Shown here piece by piece: positions 16,454-24,098 of a stretch of DNA of 64,000 nt. The notes under the pieces are model-generated. The model did not search any database. It saw only the letters and a program-made list of their open reading frames with translations, and was not told where the DNA came from. Source of the DNA: AC-32 sp963754265 (GTDB taxonomy: Bacteria; Actinomycetota; Thermoleophilia; Gaiellales; Gaiellaceae); NCBI GenBank assembly GCA_963754265.1, contig CAVWFB010000003.1, positions 1 to 64,000 on the forward strand, given 5' to 3'. Made by a program: the position numbers and the translations under genes. Within the stretch, counting starts at the first letter, position 1; every line of letters begins with the position of its first letter.

Positions 16454-17758
16454 CTAGGCGGCGCGTCCGACGTAGATCGTCACGGTCGAGCCGGCGGGCG
16501 CGCGCCTACCCCGAGCGGGCTGCTCGTCGACCACGATTCCGACCTGGTTCGGATCGGTGACGCCCTGCGGCAGCGTCTGCACCTGAAAGCCAGCGCCCCG
16601 CAGCGTCGCCTTCGCGCCGGCCGGAGCCTGCCCCAGCACATCCGGCACGGCCCGCTGCTCACCGGGCGTCGGTCCCAGCGAGACGTTCAACTGGATACGG
16701 GTGCCGCGCTTCTGCTTCCCACCCGAATCGGGTGACTGCGAGACGACCGTGCCCTGTTCCTCCTGGGACGGTACGTAGACCACGCCCGCCTTCAGGCCTG
16801 CGGAGTTCAGTCGGCGCTGCGCGACTTCCTCCGGCTGGCCCGTGACGTCGGGAACGGTGACCGTCGCCGGCTTCGTGGACCCCGCGGGAGGTGGAGGGGG
16901 CGGTGGCCCGGTTGCCGCCCTCCCGGCGGACACGTACACCCTCACCTTCGATCCGCCCGGAACGCGAGTCCCGCCCTGCGGGCTCTGCGCCACTACGGTC
17001 CCGCTCGGCTCCGCCGCCGGCACCGCGAAGGCCTGCGCGTCGAATCCCGCGGCCTCGAGCGTTGCGATCGCCGCGCTCCGCTTCTGGCCGACAACAGACG
17101 GGACGGCGCCCGTCCCGCGCGAGACCCTGAGCACGACCGTCGCGCCCCTGGCGACCTTCGCTCCGGCCGCCGGGCGCTGGCCGAGCACGGTTCCTCGGGC
17201 CTTGTTCGAGAGCACACCCGAGTACCGCACCGACAATCCGCGCGCCCGCATCGCGGGAGTCGCCTCCGCGACGCGCTGCCCCACAACCGCAGGCACCGTC
17301 ACAGAGGCGGGCGCGGAGACGGTGAGCGTGACGACGGTCCTGCGGGCGACCCGGGACCCGGCCTTCGGCGCCTCGGCGAAGACGCGCCCGGGCGGAACAT
17401 CCCCGCTCGGCCTTCTCACGACCCGGGCCACGAGACCGTTCCGATCGACGCGCGCCGCCGCTTCGAGCCGAGGCTGCCCGATGACGTTGGGGACGGTGAC
17501 CGCACCAGCCGAAGAGCTCGTGGTACCGCCATGATCGCCGTCGTCCCGGGAAAGCAGCCACCACGCGATCAGGCCGCCGGCGACGAGCACCAGCAGGAGC
17601 AAGAGCCACGGCCACAGGAGCGGCGGGCGCGCTCGCGGCGGAGGCGGCGGCGCCGGCGCGGCGACCTCCTCTTCGACGGCGGGCCAGCCCTGCACGACGG
17701 TCTCGGCCTCGACCGGACGGCGCGAGGGACGGCGACGGAACGGCGATGCGAATCTCAT
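16454..17758 (-). CDS. Membrane-anchored protein with five PASTA domains
   Basis: 434 residues from ATG 17758. About 60 N-terminal residues are Arg/Pro-rich and cytoplasmic, then one membrane helix (PLLWPWLLLLLVLVAGGLIAWWLL) leads to five consecutive PASTA repeats. The repeats begin VTVPNVIGQ, VTVPAVVGQ, AVPSVVGQ, VTVPDVTGQ and AVPDVLGQ, and most contain a late GTV...Q.P..G motif. PASTA domains bind muropeptides and cross-linked peptidoglycan and are usually part of PknB-type kinases or PBP2x. No kinase domain precedes the helix here, so this is a stand-alone wall-binding or scaffold protein. A GTG 51 bases upstream would extend the N-terminus. Confidence 0.88.
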   Translation of the reverse strand: MRFASPFRRRPSRRPVEAETVVQGWPAVEEEVAAPAPPPPPRARPPLLWPWLLLLLVLVAGGLIAWWLLSRDDGDHGGTTSSSAGAVTVPNVIGQPRLEAAARVDRNGLVARVVRRPSGDVPPGRVFAEAPKAGSRVARRTVVTLTVSAPASVTVPAVVGQRVAEATPAMRARGLSVRYSGVLSNKARGTVLGQRPAAGAKVARGATVVLRVSRGTGAVPSVVGQKRSAAIATLEAAGFDAQAFAVPAAEPSGTVVAQSPQGGTRVPGGSKVRVYVSAGRAATGPPPPPPPAGSTKPATVTVPDVTGQPEEVAQRRLNSAGLKAGVVYVPSQEEQGTVVSQSPDSGGKQKRGTRIQLNVSLGPTPGEQRAVPDVLGQAPAGAKATLRGAGFQVQTLPQGVTDPNQVGIVVDEQPARGRRAPAGSTVTIYVGRAA

Positions 17759-17907
17759 CGCGGTCCTATCTCCGTTCGGCGCTACCTCCAACCTCGCGCC
17801 CAAACCCAAACCTGCTGTTCAAGAAATCCTTCCAATTCGTGCACGGTGTCCTAACCGGCGACACCTTTACTGCGCCCAGCAGGCTCTTCTACGGAGGTAA
17901 CCGTCCA

Positions 17908-18520
17908 ATGGCACGCAAGCTGATCCTTCTCGCGCTCGCCGCCAGCCCTCGGCCTCGCCGTCACGGGTGTTGCGAGCGCACGCTGGTTCAACGTCATCCG
18001 CGGCACCAAGGGTGACGACATGGTCGCCGGCACCGTGCATCGCGATCTCGTGCTCGCATTCGCCGGAAACGACCAGATTACGAGCGCCGAGGGGCGCGAC
18101 ATCGTCTACGCCGGTCGCGGGAACGACACCGTCGACGGCGGCCCGCAGTTCGACCGCATCTTCGGCGGGCCCGGCGACGACTCCCTCAGCGCCGGAGACG
18201 ACGGCGCCCTGATCTGGGGCGGCTACGGAAACGACACCATCAACGCCGGCAACACCGGCCGCAACCGCCTCCATGGCGGACCCGGCAACGACACGCTCAA
18301 CGGCGGCCCCCAGCGCGACTACCTCTGGGGTGGCCGCGGCGTCGACAACGAGTACGGGGGCGACGGCAACGACGTCCTGCACGCGCTCGCGGCCGATGGC
18401 CAGGTCGACCACCTCGACTGCGGCCCCGGAGATCACGACGTCGCCTGGCTCCGCGCCGGCGAGTCGGACACGACGGTCAACTGCGAGGTCGTCAAGACCG
18501 TGACGGTCGGCTCCGACTAG
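17908..18520 (+). pseudogene. Secreted hemolysin-type (RTX-like) calcium-binding repeat protein, frameshifted in the signal peptide
   Basis: ATG 17908 has a clear GGAGGT site (17893-17898) and begins MARKLILLALAAS. The frame is then lost, because one extra C at about 17947 separates it from LGLAVTGVASARWFNVIRG, which continues in the next frame to 18520. With the shift repaired the product is about 203 residues: a standard signal peptide ending GVASA, then tandem GGxGNDxx nonapeptides (YAGRGNDTVDGG, FGGPGDDSLSAG, HGGPGNDTLNGG, GGDGNDVLH). These form a Ca2+-binding beta-roll. A C-terminal part with two cysteines (LDCGPGDHD, VNCEVV) is typical of actinobacterial members. It would be secreted. 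The lesion may be an assembly error. Confidence 0.75.
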
Positions 18521-18550
18521 CTCTCCGCAGCTCCCGGTAGAACCACCCTC

Positions 18551-18575
18551 GAGGCCCGCCCATCCGGCGGGCCTC
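18551..18575 (+). terminator. Hairpin terminator between convergent genes
   Basis: GAGGCCCGCC and GGCGGGCCTC form a perfect 10-base stem with loop CATCC. It lies between the stop of the RTX-type gene (18520) and the stop of the convergent peptidase gene (18582), so it could serve both strands. Confidence 0.6.
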
Positions 18576-18581
18576 GCCCGT

Positions 18582-19406
18582 TCAGCGCTCGATACGGTCG
18601 AGGAACCCGCCGACCACCTGGAGGTACCGCTCCGTCTCTTCCAGGAGCGACGTGTGAGAGCTCTCCTCGAAGAGCACCCACTCCGCGCCGCGGATCCCGT
18701 TCCGAAGCGGCTCGACGAGCGCAGGCGTGCACTCGTCGAAGCGGCCCGAGGTGATCAACGTGGGCACCTCGATCTCCCCGAGGCGGTCGATCACGTCCCA
18801 GTCCTTGAGCGTGCCGGTGACCGTGAACTCGTTCGGCCCCCACATCGTCTCGTAGACCTGCTTCCCGAATTTCGCCCGCGAGCGGCCGAGCGACTCGGGC
18901 TCGGGCACGACGCGGCAGATGTGGCGGCGCCAGAACTCCTTCTCCGCGGCCTCCCGGTCGAGACCGGGCGGCAGCTCGGCGCGCAGGCGCCGCGTCTCCT
19001 CGGCCCACCGCGGCGCGCTCGTCGGAGTCGAGTTGAGCACGAGGCTCGCAAGCCCTTCCGGACCGGTGAGCGCATACTCGAGAGCCAGCATCCCTCCCCA
19101 GGAGGAGCCGAACAGGTGCAGCCGCTCGAGCCCGAGCGCCTCTCGCACCGAGCGCAGCTGCTCGAGGAAGGTGTCCACCGTCCAGAGCGCCGGGTCGTCC
19201 GGCTTGTCCGAGTCGCCCCCGCCGAGCTGGTCGTAGAAGACGACGCGCCGCCCCTGCTCCGCCAGGGCGCCCAGGCCCTCGAGCGCGTCGTGCGAGCTCC
19301 CGGGCCCGCCGTGCAGCGCGAGCAGGGGCAGGCGACCGGGCGCTTCCACGTCGCCGACCACGCGGTACCAGGTCTCGAACTCACGAAACGCAAGACGGCC
19401 TTCCAC
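18582..19406 (-). CDS. Proline iminopeptidase-family alpha/beta hydrolase
   Basis: 274 residues with the full pattern of the proline iminopeptidase group. The oxyanion motif is LHGGPGSSHD, followed by YDQLGGGDSDKP. The nucleophile elbow is GSSWGGMLALEYA, the acid is in ITSGRFDECTP and the catalytic His is in ESSHTSLLEE. Members release N-terminal proline from peptides or hydrolyse related amides; tricorn-associated F1 peptidases are close relatives. It is cytoplasmic, with no signal. GTG start at 19406, divergent from the small membrane protein gene 30 bases away. Confidence 0.88.
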   Translation of the reverse strand: MEGRLAFREFETWYRVVGDVEAPGRLPLLALHGGPGSSHDALEGLGALAEQGRRVVFYDQLGGGDSDKPDDPALWTVDTFLEQLRSVREALGLERLHLFGSSWGGMLALEYALTGPEGLASLVLNSTPTSAPRWAEETRRLRAELPPGLDREAAEKEFWRRHICRVVPEPESLGRSRAKFGKQVYETMWGPNEFTVTGTLKDWDVIDRLGEIEVPTLITSGRFDECTPALVEPLRNGIRGAEWVLFEESSHTSLLEETERYLQVVGGFLDRIER

Positions 19407-19436
19407 GCGCGCATTCTCGTGATTACGATCCGAGGC

Positions 19437-19778
19437 GTGGTCGACTCGTGGCGCAGGTACAAGCGCGATCTGAGCGAGTCGGAGGACCGGCCGGTCTCAC
19501 GATGGACTGTCCTCCGCCCGAAGCAGGTGAGCCAGCGCGACCTGCTGATCCCGACGAGCGCCGACCGGCTGAAGCTCCTCGGCGCGTGCCTGGCCTGCGG
19601 CTTTGGGCTCTCGGTTCTCTGGATCTACTTCCCGATGCTGATGGTGTCGATCGCGCTCGACCGCGACTTCGGCTTCTGGAAGTGGGCGGTGATGGGCGGC
19701 TTCGGGGCCGCGACGGGCGTCGCGCTCTTCGGCTATGCGGTCAGTGACGAGCAGCGGTACTGGGACTCGCTCGGCTGA
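19437..19778 (+). CDS. Small two-helix membrane protein
   Basis: 113 residues from GTG 19437. A charged, soluble N-terminal half (SWRRYKRDLSESED, LRPKQVSQRDLLIPTSADRLK) is followed by two membrane segments (LLGACLACGFGLSVLWIYFPMLMVS and WAVMGGFGAATGVALFGYAV) and a short acidic tail. I do not recognise the family. Upstream the frame stays open antisense to the peptidase gene, so the start is set by the first suitable codon in the intergenic gap; a weak GAGG lies just before it. Confidence 0.6.
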   Translation: MVDSWRRYKRDLSESEDRPVSRWTVLRPKQVSQRDLLIPTSADRLKLLGACLACGFGLSVLWIYFPMLMVSIALDRDFGFWKWAVMGGFGAATGVALFGYAVSDEQRYWDSLG

Positions 19779-19793
19779 GGGCCTGCCGAGGCT

Positions 19794-20813
19794 CTAGGCA
19801 GAGATCGTCCAGGTGTCGCCCGAGTGCAAGAGCGCGGCGAGGTCGCCGTCACCCTGCTCGCTGCGGGCGCTCTCGATCTGATCGCTCATCAGGCGGTCGT
19901 AGACCGGTCGCTCGACGTCGCGGAAAATCCCGATCGGCGTCGGGCCGTGGGGCGTGTGCGAGAGGCGGGCCAGCGCCGAGGCCAGGCTCGGCGACTCCAG
20001 GTGCTCGTCGTGCACGAGAAGGGAGTCCTCCCCTGCGTCGGCGACCTCGACGAGCTCCGCCGAGCCGTCGGCGCGCATCCGCACTCCGCGCTCGTCCTCT
20101 GACCCGAAGCGGATCGGCGCGCCGTGTTCGAGCCGGATCCGGTTCTCCTTCTCCTCGCGCACCGCGTCGAAGGCGCCGTCGTTGTAGACGTTGCAGTTTT
20201 GGTAGATCTCGACGAAGGCCACGCCCGGATGCTTCGCCGCACGCCGAAGCGTCTCGGTGAGGTGCGCGCGGTCGGTGTCGATCGAACGGGCGACGAAGCT
20301 CGCCTCCGCGCCGAGCGCCAGCGCCACCGGGTTGAACGGCCAGTCCAGCGAGCCCATCGGCGTCGTCTTGTTGACCGTGCCGAGCGGCGAGGTCGGTGAG
20401 TACTGGCCCTTCGTGAGGCCATAGATCTGGTTGTTGAACATGAGGATCTTCACGTTCACGTTGCGGCGTAGCGCGTGGATCAGGTGGTTGCCGCCGATCG
20501 AGAGCGCGTCGCCGTCGCCGGTCACGACCCAGACGGAGAGGTCAGGTCGTGCCAGAGCAAGGCCGGTGGCGATGGCCGGCGCGCGCCCGTGGATGGAATG
20601 GATCCCGTAGGTCTGAACGTAGTACGGGAAGCGCGCGGCACAGCCGATTCCCGAGACGAAGACCGTGCGCTCGCGCGGCACCTCGAGCTCGGGCAGGAAG
20701 CTCTGCACCGCGGCGAGGATCGCGTAGTCCCCGCAGCCCGGGCACCAGCGCACCTCCTGGTCGGTCTTGAAGTCCTTCGCGGTCAGCGGGCCACCGTTGC
20801 CGTTCTCGGTCAC
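19794..20813 (-). CDS. korB: 2-oxoacid:ferredoxin oxidoreductase, beta subunit
   Basis: 339 residues from GTG 20813. The cluster/TPP motifs are WCPGCGDYAILAAVQ and VSGIGCAARFPYY. The thiamine-diphosphate Mg2+ motif is TGDGDALSIGGNHLIHALRRN, followed by MFNNQIYGLTKGQYSPTS. This is the beta chain of the oxygen-tolerant actinobacterial KorAB type, which oxidises 2-oxoglutarate (or pyruvate) to the acyl-CoA with ferredoxin as electron acceptor. The start overlaps the alpha-subunit stop by four bases. A C-terminal extension (ARSEQGDGDLAALLHSG) goes beyond the core. Confidence 0.93.
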   Translation of the reverse strand: MTENGNGGPLTAKDFKTDQEVRWCPGCGDYAILAAVQSFLPELEVPRERTVFVSGIGCAARFPYYVQTYGIHSIHGRAPAIATGLALARPDLSVWVVTGDGDALSIGGNHLIHALRRNVNVKILMFNNQIYGLTKGQYSPTSPLGTVNKTTPMGSLDWPFNPVALALGAEASFVARSIDTDRAHLTETLRRAAKHPGVAFVEIYQNCNVYNDGAFDAVREEKENRIRLEHGAPIRFGSEDERGVRMRADGSAELVEVADAGEDSLLVHDEHLESPSLASALARLSHTPHGPTPIGIFRDVERPVYDRLMSDQIESARSEQGDGDLAALLHSGDTWTISA

Positions 20814-22645
20814 GCCATCGTCTCCATCGCGGCCGCGAGCTCGTCCGAGCGGAAGGGCTGGCCGCGGAGCTGGTTGTAGCCCACCGCGTCGACGAGGAAC
20901 TCGGCACGGATGAGCTTCAGCAGCTGACCGAGGTTCATCTCCGGCACGAGCACCCGGTCGTAGCTCGCGAGCACCTCGCCGAGGTTGCGCGGGAACGGAT
21001 TCAGGTGGGTCAGATGGGCCTGGGCGACCTGCCTGCCCTCCTTGCGCAGCCGCCGCACCGCCGAGGCGATCGAGCCGTACGTCCCGCCCCAGCCGAGCAC
21101 GAGCAGGCTCGCCCCGTCCGGGTCGTCCACCTCGAGCTCGGCGATGTCGGCCGCGATCCCCGCCACCTTCTGAGCACGCAGGCGCACCATGAGGTCGTGG
21201 TTGTCGGGGTCGTAGGAAACGTTGCCGGTCTCGTCCTCCTTCTCGAGTCCACCGAGCCGGTGCTCGAGCCCCGGGGTGCCCGGGATCGCCCAGGCACGGG
21301 CGAGCGTGTCCGGGTCGCGCACGTACGGCCAGAACTCGCCGTCGCGGTTCGGCTCCGTCGCGAACTCGACCGGGATCTCCGGCAACGAGTCGACCTCGGG
21401 CAGGAGCCACGGCTCCGAGCCGTTCGCCAGGTAGGCGTCGGAGAGCAGGTAAACGGGCGTGCGGTACTTGAGCGCGATTCGCGCCGCCTCGAGCGCCGCG
21501 TCGAAACAGCCACCGGGCGTGGAGGCCGCGACCACGGGCACGGGCGACTCGGCGTTGCGCCCGAAGAGCACCATCAACAGGTCGGCCTGCTCGGGTTTCG
21601 TCGGCATGCCGGTCGAGGGGCCGGCGCGCTGGATGTCGAGGATCAGCAGGGGCAGCTCGAGCGCGACCGCAAGCCCGACGGTCTCGCTCTTCAGGACGAC
21701 CCCGGGTCCGCTCGAGGTGCAGACGCCGAGCGCCCCGCCGAAGCTCGCGCCGAGCGCGGCCCCCACGGCCGCGATCTCGTCCTCGGCCTGGAAGGTGCGC
21801 ACGCCGAAGCGCTTGTGCCGCGAGAGGTCCTCGAGGATGCCCGAGGCGGGCGTGATCGGGTAGGCGCCGAGGAAGAGCGGGAGCCCGCTCTTGACGCTCG
21901 CGGCGATGAGCCCGATGCCGAGCGCCTGGTTGCCGGTGATGTTGCGGTAGGTGCCCGGCGCCATCTGCGCGGGCGCGACCTCGTACGAGACGACGAAGTC
22001 CTCGGAGGTCTCGCCGTACGCCCAGCCCGCCTTGAAGGCCTTGACGTTGGCCGCCGCGATCTCCGGCTTCGAGGCGAACTTGCGCTCGAGGAAGGCGATG
22101 GTGCCCTCGGTCGGCCGGTGGTAGAGCCAGGACATGAGGCCGAGGGCGAACATGTTCTTGGAGCGCTCCGCCTCGCGCTTGGTCACGTCCGCGTCCTTCA
22201 GCGCCTCGAGCGTCAGTGTCGTCAGCGGCACCTCGTGGACGTGGAACTCGGCGAGCGACCCGTCCTCGAGCGGGCTCTCCGCGTAGCCCGCCTTGTCGAG
22301 ATTCCGGTCGGTGAAGGCGTCGCGATTGACGATCAGCGTGCCGCCCTTCGGCAGGTCACGCAGATTCGTCTTCAGCGCCGCGGGATTCATGGCCACCAGC
22401 ACGTCGGGCGCGTCGCCCGGCGTGAGGATGTCGTGGTCGGCGAAGTGGAGCTGGAACCCGGAGACGCCGGGCAGCGAGCCGGCCGGCGCGCGGATCTCGG
22501 CCGGGAAGTCGGGGAGCGTCGAGATGTCGTTTCCGAGCAGGGCGGTCTCGCTCGTGAAGCGGCCACCCGTCAGCTGCATTCCGTCGCCCGAGTCGCCGGC
22601 GAAGCGGATCGTCACCTGCTCGAGCTGCTCGACCTGTTTGCTCAC
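20810..22645 (-). CDS. korA: 2-oxoacid:ferredoxin oxidoreductase, fused gamma-alpha subunit
   Basis: 611 residues. The N-terminal 190 residues are the gamma domain (VTIRFAGDSGDGMQLTGGRF, PDFPAEIRAPAGSLPGVSGFQ). The alpha (pyrimidine-binding) domain follows: ITGNQALGIGLIAASVKSGLPLFLGAYPITPASGILEDLSRHK, then AVGAALGASFGGALGVCTSSGPG. The Rossmann-like C-terminal part reads LLVLGWGGTYGSIASAVRRLRKEG and VLVPEMNLGQLLKLIRAEF. This fused order is typical of actinobacterial KorA. With KorB it provides the ferredoxin-linked 2-oxoglutarate step of the TCA cycle. GTG start at 22645, three bases after a small upstream gene. Confidence 0.94.
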   Translation of the reverse strand: MSKQVEQLEQVTIRFAGDSGDGMQLTGGRFTSETALLGNDISTLPDFPAEIRAPAGSLPGVSGFQLHFADHDILTPGDAPDVLVAMNPAALKTNLRDLPKGGTLIVNRDAFTDRNLDKAGYAESPLEDGSLAEFHVHEVPLTTLTLEALKDADVTKREAERSKNMFALGLMSWLYHRPTEGTIAFLERKFASKPEIAAANVKAFKAGWAYGETSEDFVVSYEVAPAQMAPGTYRNITGNQALGIGLIAASVKSGLPLFLGAYPITPASGILEDLSRHKRFGVRTFQAEDEIAAVGAALGASFGGALGVCTSSGPGVVLKSETVGLAVALELPLLILDIQRAGPSTGMPTKPEQADLLMVLFGRNAESPVPVVAASTPGGCFDAALEAARIALKYRTPVYLLSDAYLANGSEPWLLPEVDSLPEIPVEFATEPNRDGEFWPYVRDPDTLARAWAIPGTPGLEHRLGGLEKEDETGNVSYDPDNHDLMVRLRAQKVAGIAADIAELEVDDPDGASLLVLGWGGTYGSIASAVRRLRKEGRQVAQAHLTHLNPFPRNLGEVLASYDRVLVPEMNLGQLLKLIRAEFLVDAVGYNQLRGQPFRSDELAAAMETMA

Positions 22646-22648
22646 CGG

Positions 22649-22879
22649 CTACACCGTAGCGCGGACCACCGTGAGCCCCCATGCCTCGCCCGAGGCAAAG
22701 AGCTCGTCCGGATCGACCTCGTCCTGCCAGCCGATGAAGTGCCGCTCCGGCCGGTCGGGGGTGGAGCCGTAGACAGCCAGCCGCTGCTCGCGTTTCGGCT
22801 CGTCGACACCGCGCTCGAGCTCCTCACGCCGCCGCTCCGCCTCCTCGGCTGCGGGCCCCTCTGCGTAGCCCTTCGCCAT
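22649..22879 (-). CDS. Small hypothetical protein encoded between VOC and korA genes
   Basis: 76 residues. The first half is a charged helix (EGPAAEEAERRREELERGVDEPKREQR), the second half reads YGSTPDRPERHFIGWQDEVDPDELFASGEAWGLTVV. It starts by a one-base overlap with the VOC gene stop and ends three bases before the korA start, so it is in the same transcript. I do not recognise the family. Tight packing and its non-random composition argue it is translated. A role with KorAB is only suggested by position. Confidence 0.65.
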   Translation of the reverse strand: MAKGYAEGPAAEEAERRREELERGVDEPKREQRLAVYGSTPDRPERHFIGWQDEVDPDELFASGEAWGLTVVRATV

Positions 22880-23400
22880 CAGCCCGCCTCGGACAGGAGC
22901 GCTTGCAGATCCAGCGGCGCGTTGTGCATCGCGACGCCCTCACCCTTCTCGGGCCGGGGCCACTCCTCTTCGGGCTTGTCGCGGTAGAGCTCGATCCCGT
23001 TTCCGTCCGGGTCCCGGAGGTAGACCGCCTCGGAGACGCCATGGTCGGTGGCGCCGTCGATCGGCCACTTCGCGTCGACGAGCCGGCGCAGCGCGTCGCC
23101 GAGAGTGCGGCGGTCGGGGTAGCGGATCGCGACGTGGTAGAGCCCCGTCGTGCCCGGCGGGGGCGGGGAGCCGCCGCGCGACTCCCACGTGTTGAGCCCG
23201 AGGTGGTGGTGGTATCCCCCGGCGGAGATGAAAGCCGCCTGGTCGCCGTGCCGCTGCATCTCGTCGAAGCCCAGGATGTCGCGGTAGAAACCGAGCGAGC
23301 GGTCGATGTCCGCCACCTTGAGGTGGACGTGCCCGATGTCGACGCGAGGGTCGATGGAGCGCTTCGTCTTGGCCGCGTCGTTTCCGACGGCTTCGCTCAT
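22879..23400 (-). CDS. VOC-family protein (catechol-2,3-dioxygenase / CatE-like)
   Basis: 173 residues. The VOC metal ligands are visible: the first His in GHVHLKVADIDRSLGFYRDILGFDE, the second in LYHVAIRYPDRRTLGDALRRL and Glu in RDPDGNGIELYRDKP. The central HHHLGLNTWES is typical of the CatE-like extradiol dioxygenase branch. It may open a catecholic ring or act as a glyoxalase-like enzyme. It is the first gene of a run reading into the small protein and korAB, which could link aromatic breakdown to the TCA cycle; that is inference. Confidence 0.8.
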   Translation of the reverse strand: MSEAVGNDAAKTKRSIDPRVDIGHVHLKVADIDRSLGFYRDILGFDEMQRHGDQAAFISAGGYHHHLGLNTWESRGGSPPPPGTTGLYHVAIRYPDRRTLGDALRRLVDAKWPIDGATDHGVSEAVYLRDPDGNGIELYRDKPEEEWPRPEKGEGVAMHNAPLDLQALLSEAG

Positions 23401-23411
23401 TGAGCCTCAGC

Positions 23412-24011
23412 TTACTGGCCGCTATCCGGCCCGGGTGGGAGCCCGACGGGAGGCTGGGAGCTGGGCGCCGATGCGCTCTCCTGCTTGCTCGCCTTCAGCT
23501 CTTCTCGCAGGCGCTCCACCTCGCGGCGGGAGCGATTGCGCGCGACGAGCAGGTACTGGAGGAGCGCGAAGGCCAGGAGGGCCAGGATCGCCCCGGCGAG
23601 GGCCGCGCTGCGATACGCCGGAGCCTCGACGTCCAGGGTGCGCTCCCCGGCATGCGAGGCGTTGCCGCTCCCGAGCACGACCCCGAGGGTGAGCAGGTTG
23701 GGCACGGCGAGGAGGATCGCGATCGCGAACAGGATCCCCCAGGTCGACCAGGCGCGGCGCTTGTCAAACGCATAGCGAAGAACGGCGAGCGGGATCGCGG
23801 TGAAGACGAAGCCGTAGAAAAGCCCCACGGCGACGCCCGCACCGATGCTCCCGTTCACCTGGTCGCCGACCCTGTGCGCCCACCACCGCGGCAGGAACGC
23901 CGCTCCGAGAAATCCGACCCCGATCAAGAACACGATCGCGCAGATCGCGACGAGCAGGCGCTTGGCCCAGACCTCCCGCCAGGAGCGCGACGATTTCGAC
24001 CCATCGCTCAC
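23412..24011 (-). CDS. Four-helix membrane protein with coiled-coil tail
   Basis: 199 residues from GTG 24011. Four membrane segments are visible: LLVAICAIVFLIGVGFLGAAFL, VAVGLFYGFVFTAIPLAVL, WGILFAIAILLAVPNLLTLGVVLG and SAALAGAILALLAFALLQYLLV. After them comes a basic, amphipathic coiled-coil-like stretch (RNRSRREVERLREELKASKQES) and a Pro/Ser-rich end. I do not recognise the family. The next gene downstream (VOC) starts 12 bases away on the same strand, so the two may be cotranscribed. Confidence 0.7.
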   Translation of the reverse strand: MSDGSKSSRSWREVWAKRLLVAICAIVFLIGVGFLGAAFLPRWWAHRVGDQVNGSIGAGVAVGLFYGFVFTAIPLAVLRYAFDKRRAWSTWGILFAIAILLAVPNLLTLGVVLGSGNASHAGERTLDVEAPAYRSAALAGAILALLAFALLQYLLVARNRSRREVERLREELKASKQESASAPSSQPPVGLPPGPDSGQ

Positions 24012-24060
24012 GCCGTGATTATCCCAGCCGTGGTCGAAGACCTGGCGCCACCGAGGCCGT

Positions 24061-24090
24061 TTGACGGTGTCTTCGGCGGAGTCCAAGATT
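24061..24090 (+). promoter_or_regulatory. Predicted promoter of the XRE-TPR regulator at 24.1 kb
   Basis: TTGACG (24061-24066) and AAGATT (24085-24090) are spaced by 18 bases. Transcription would start near 24097-24100, close to the TTG start codon at 24099, so the mRNA may be leaderless. Confidence 0.35.
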
Positions 24091-24098
24091 GAATCGAC

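Noticed and set aside
17908..18020. Programmed +1 frameshift at the signal peptide of the RTX-type gene
   Set aside because: There is no slippery site or stimulatory structure, and the same type of lesion occurs in unrelated genes in the window.
21005..22987. Open frame of 660 codons on the plus strand, antisense to korA
   Set aside because: KorA on the other strand has full family motifs. Long antisense frames are expected at about 70% G+C, and the product is rich in Arg, Glu and Val without domain sense.
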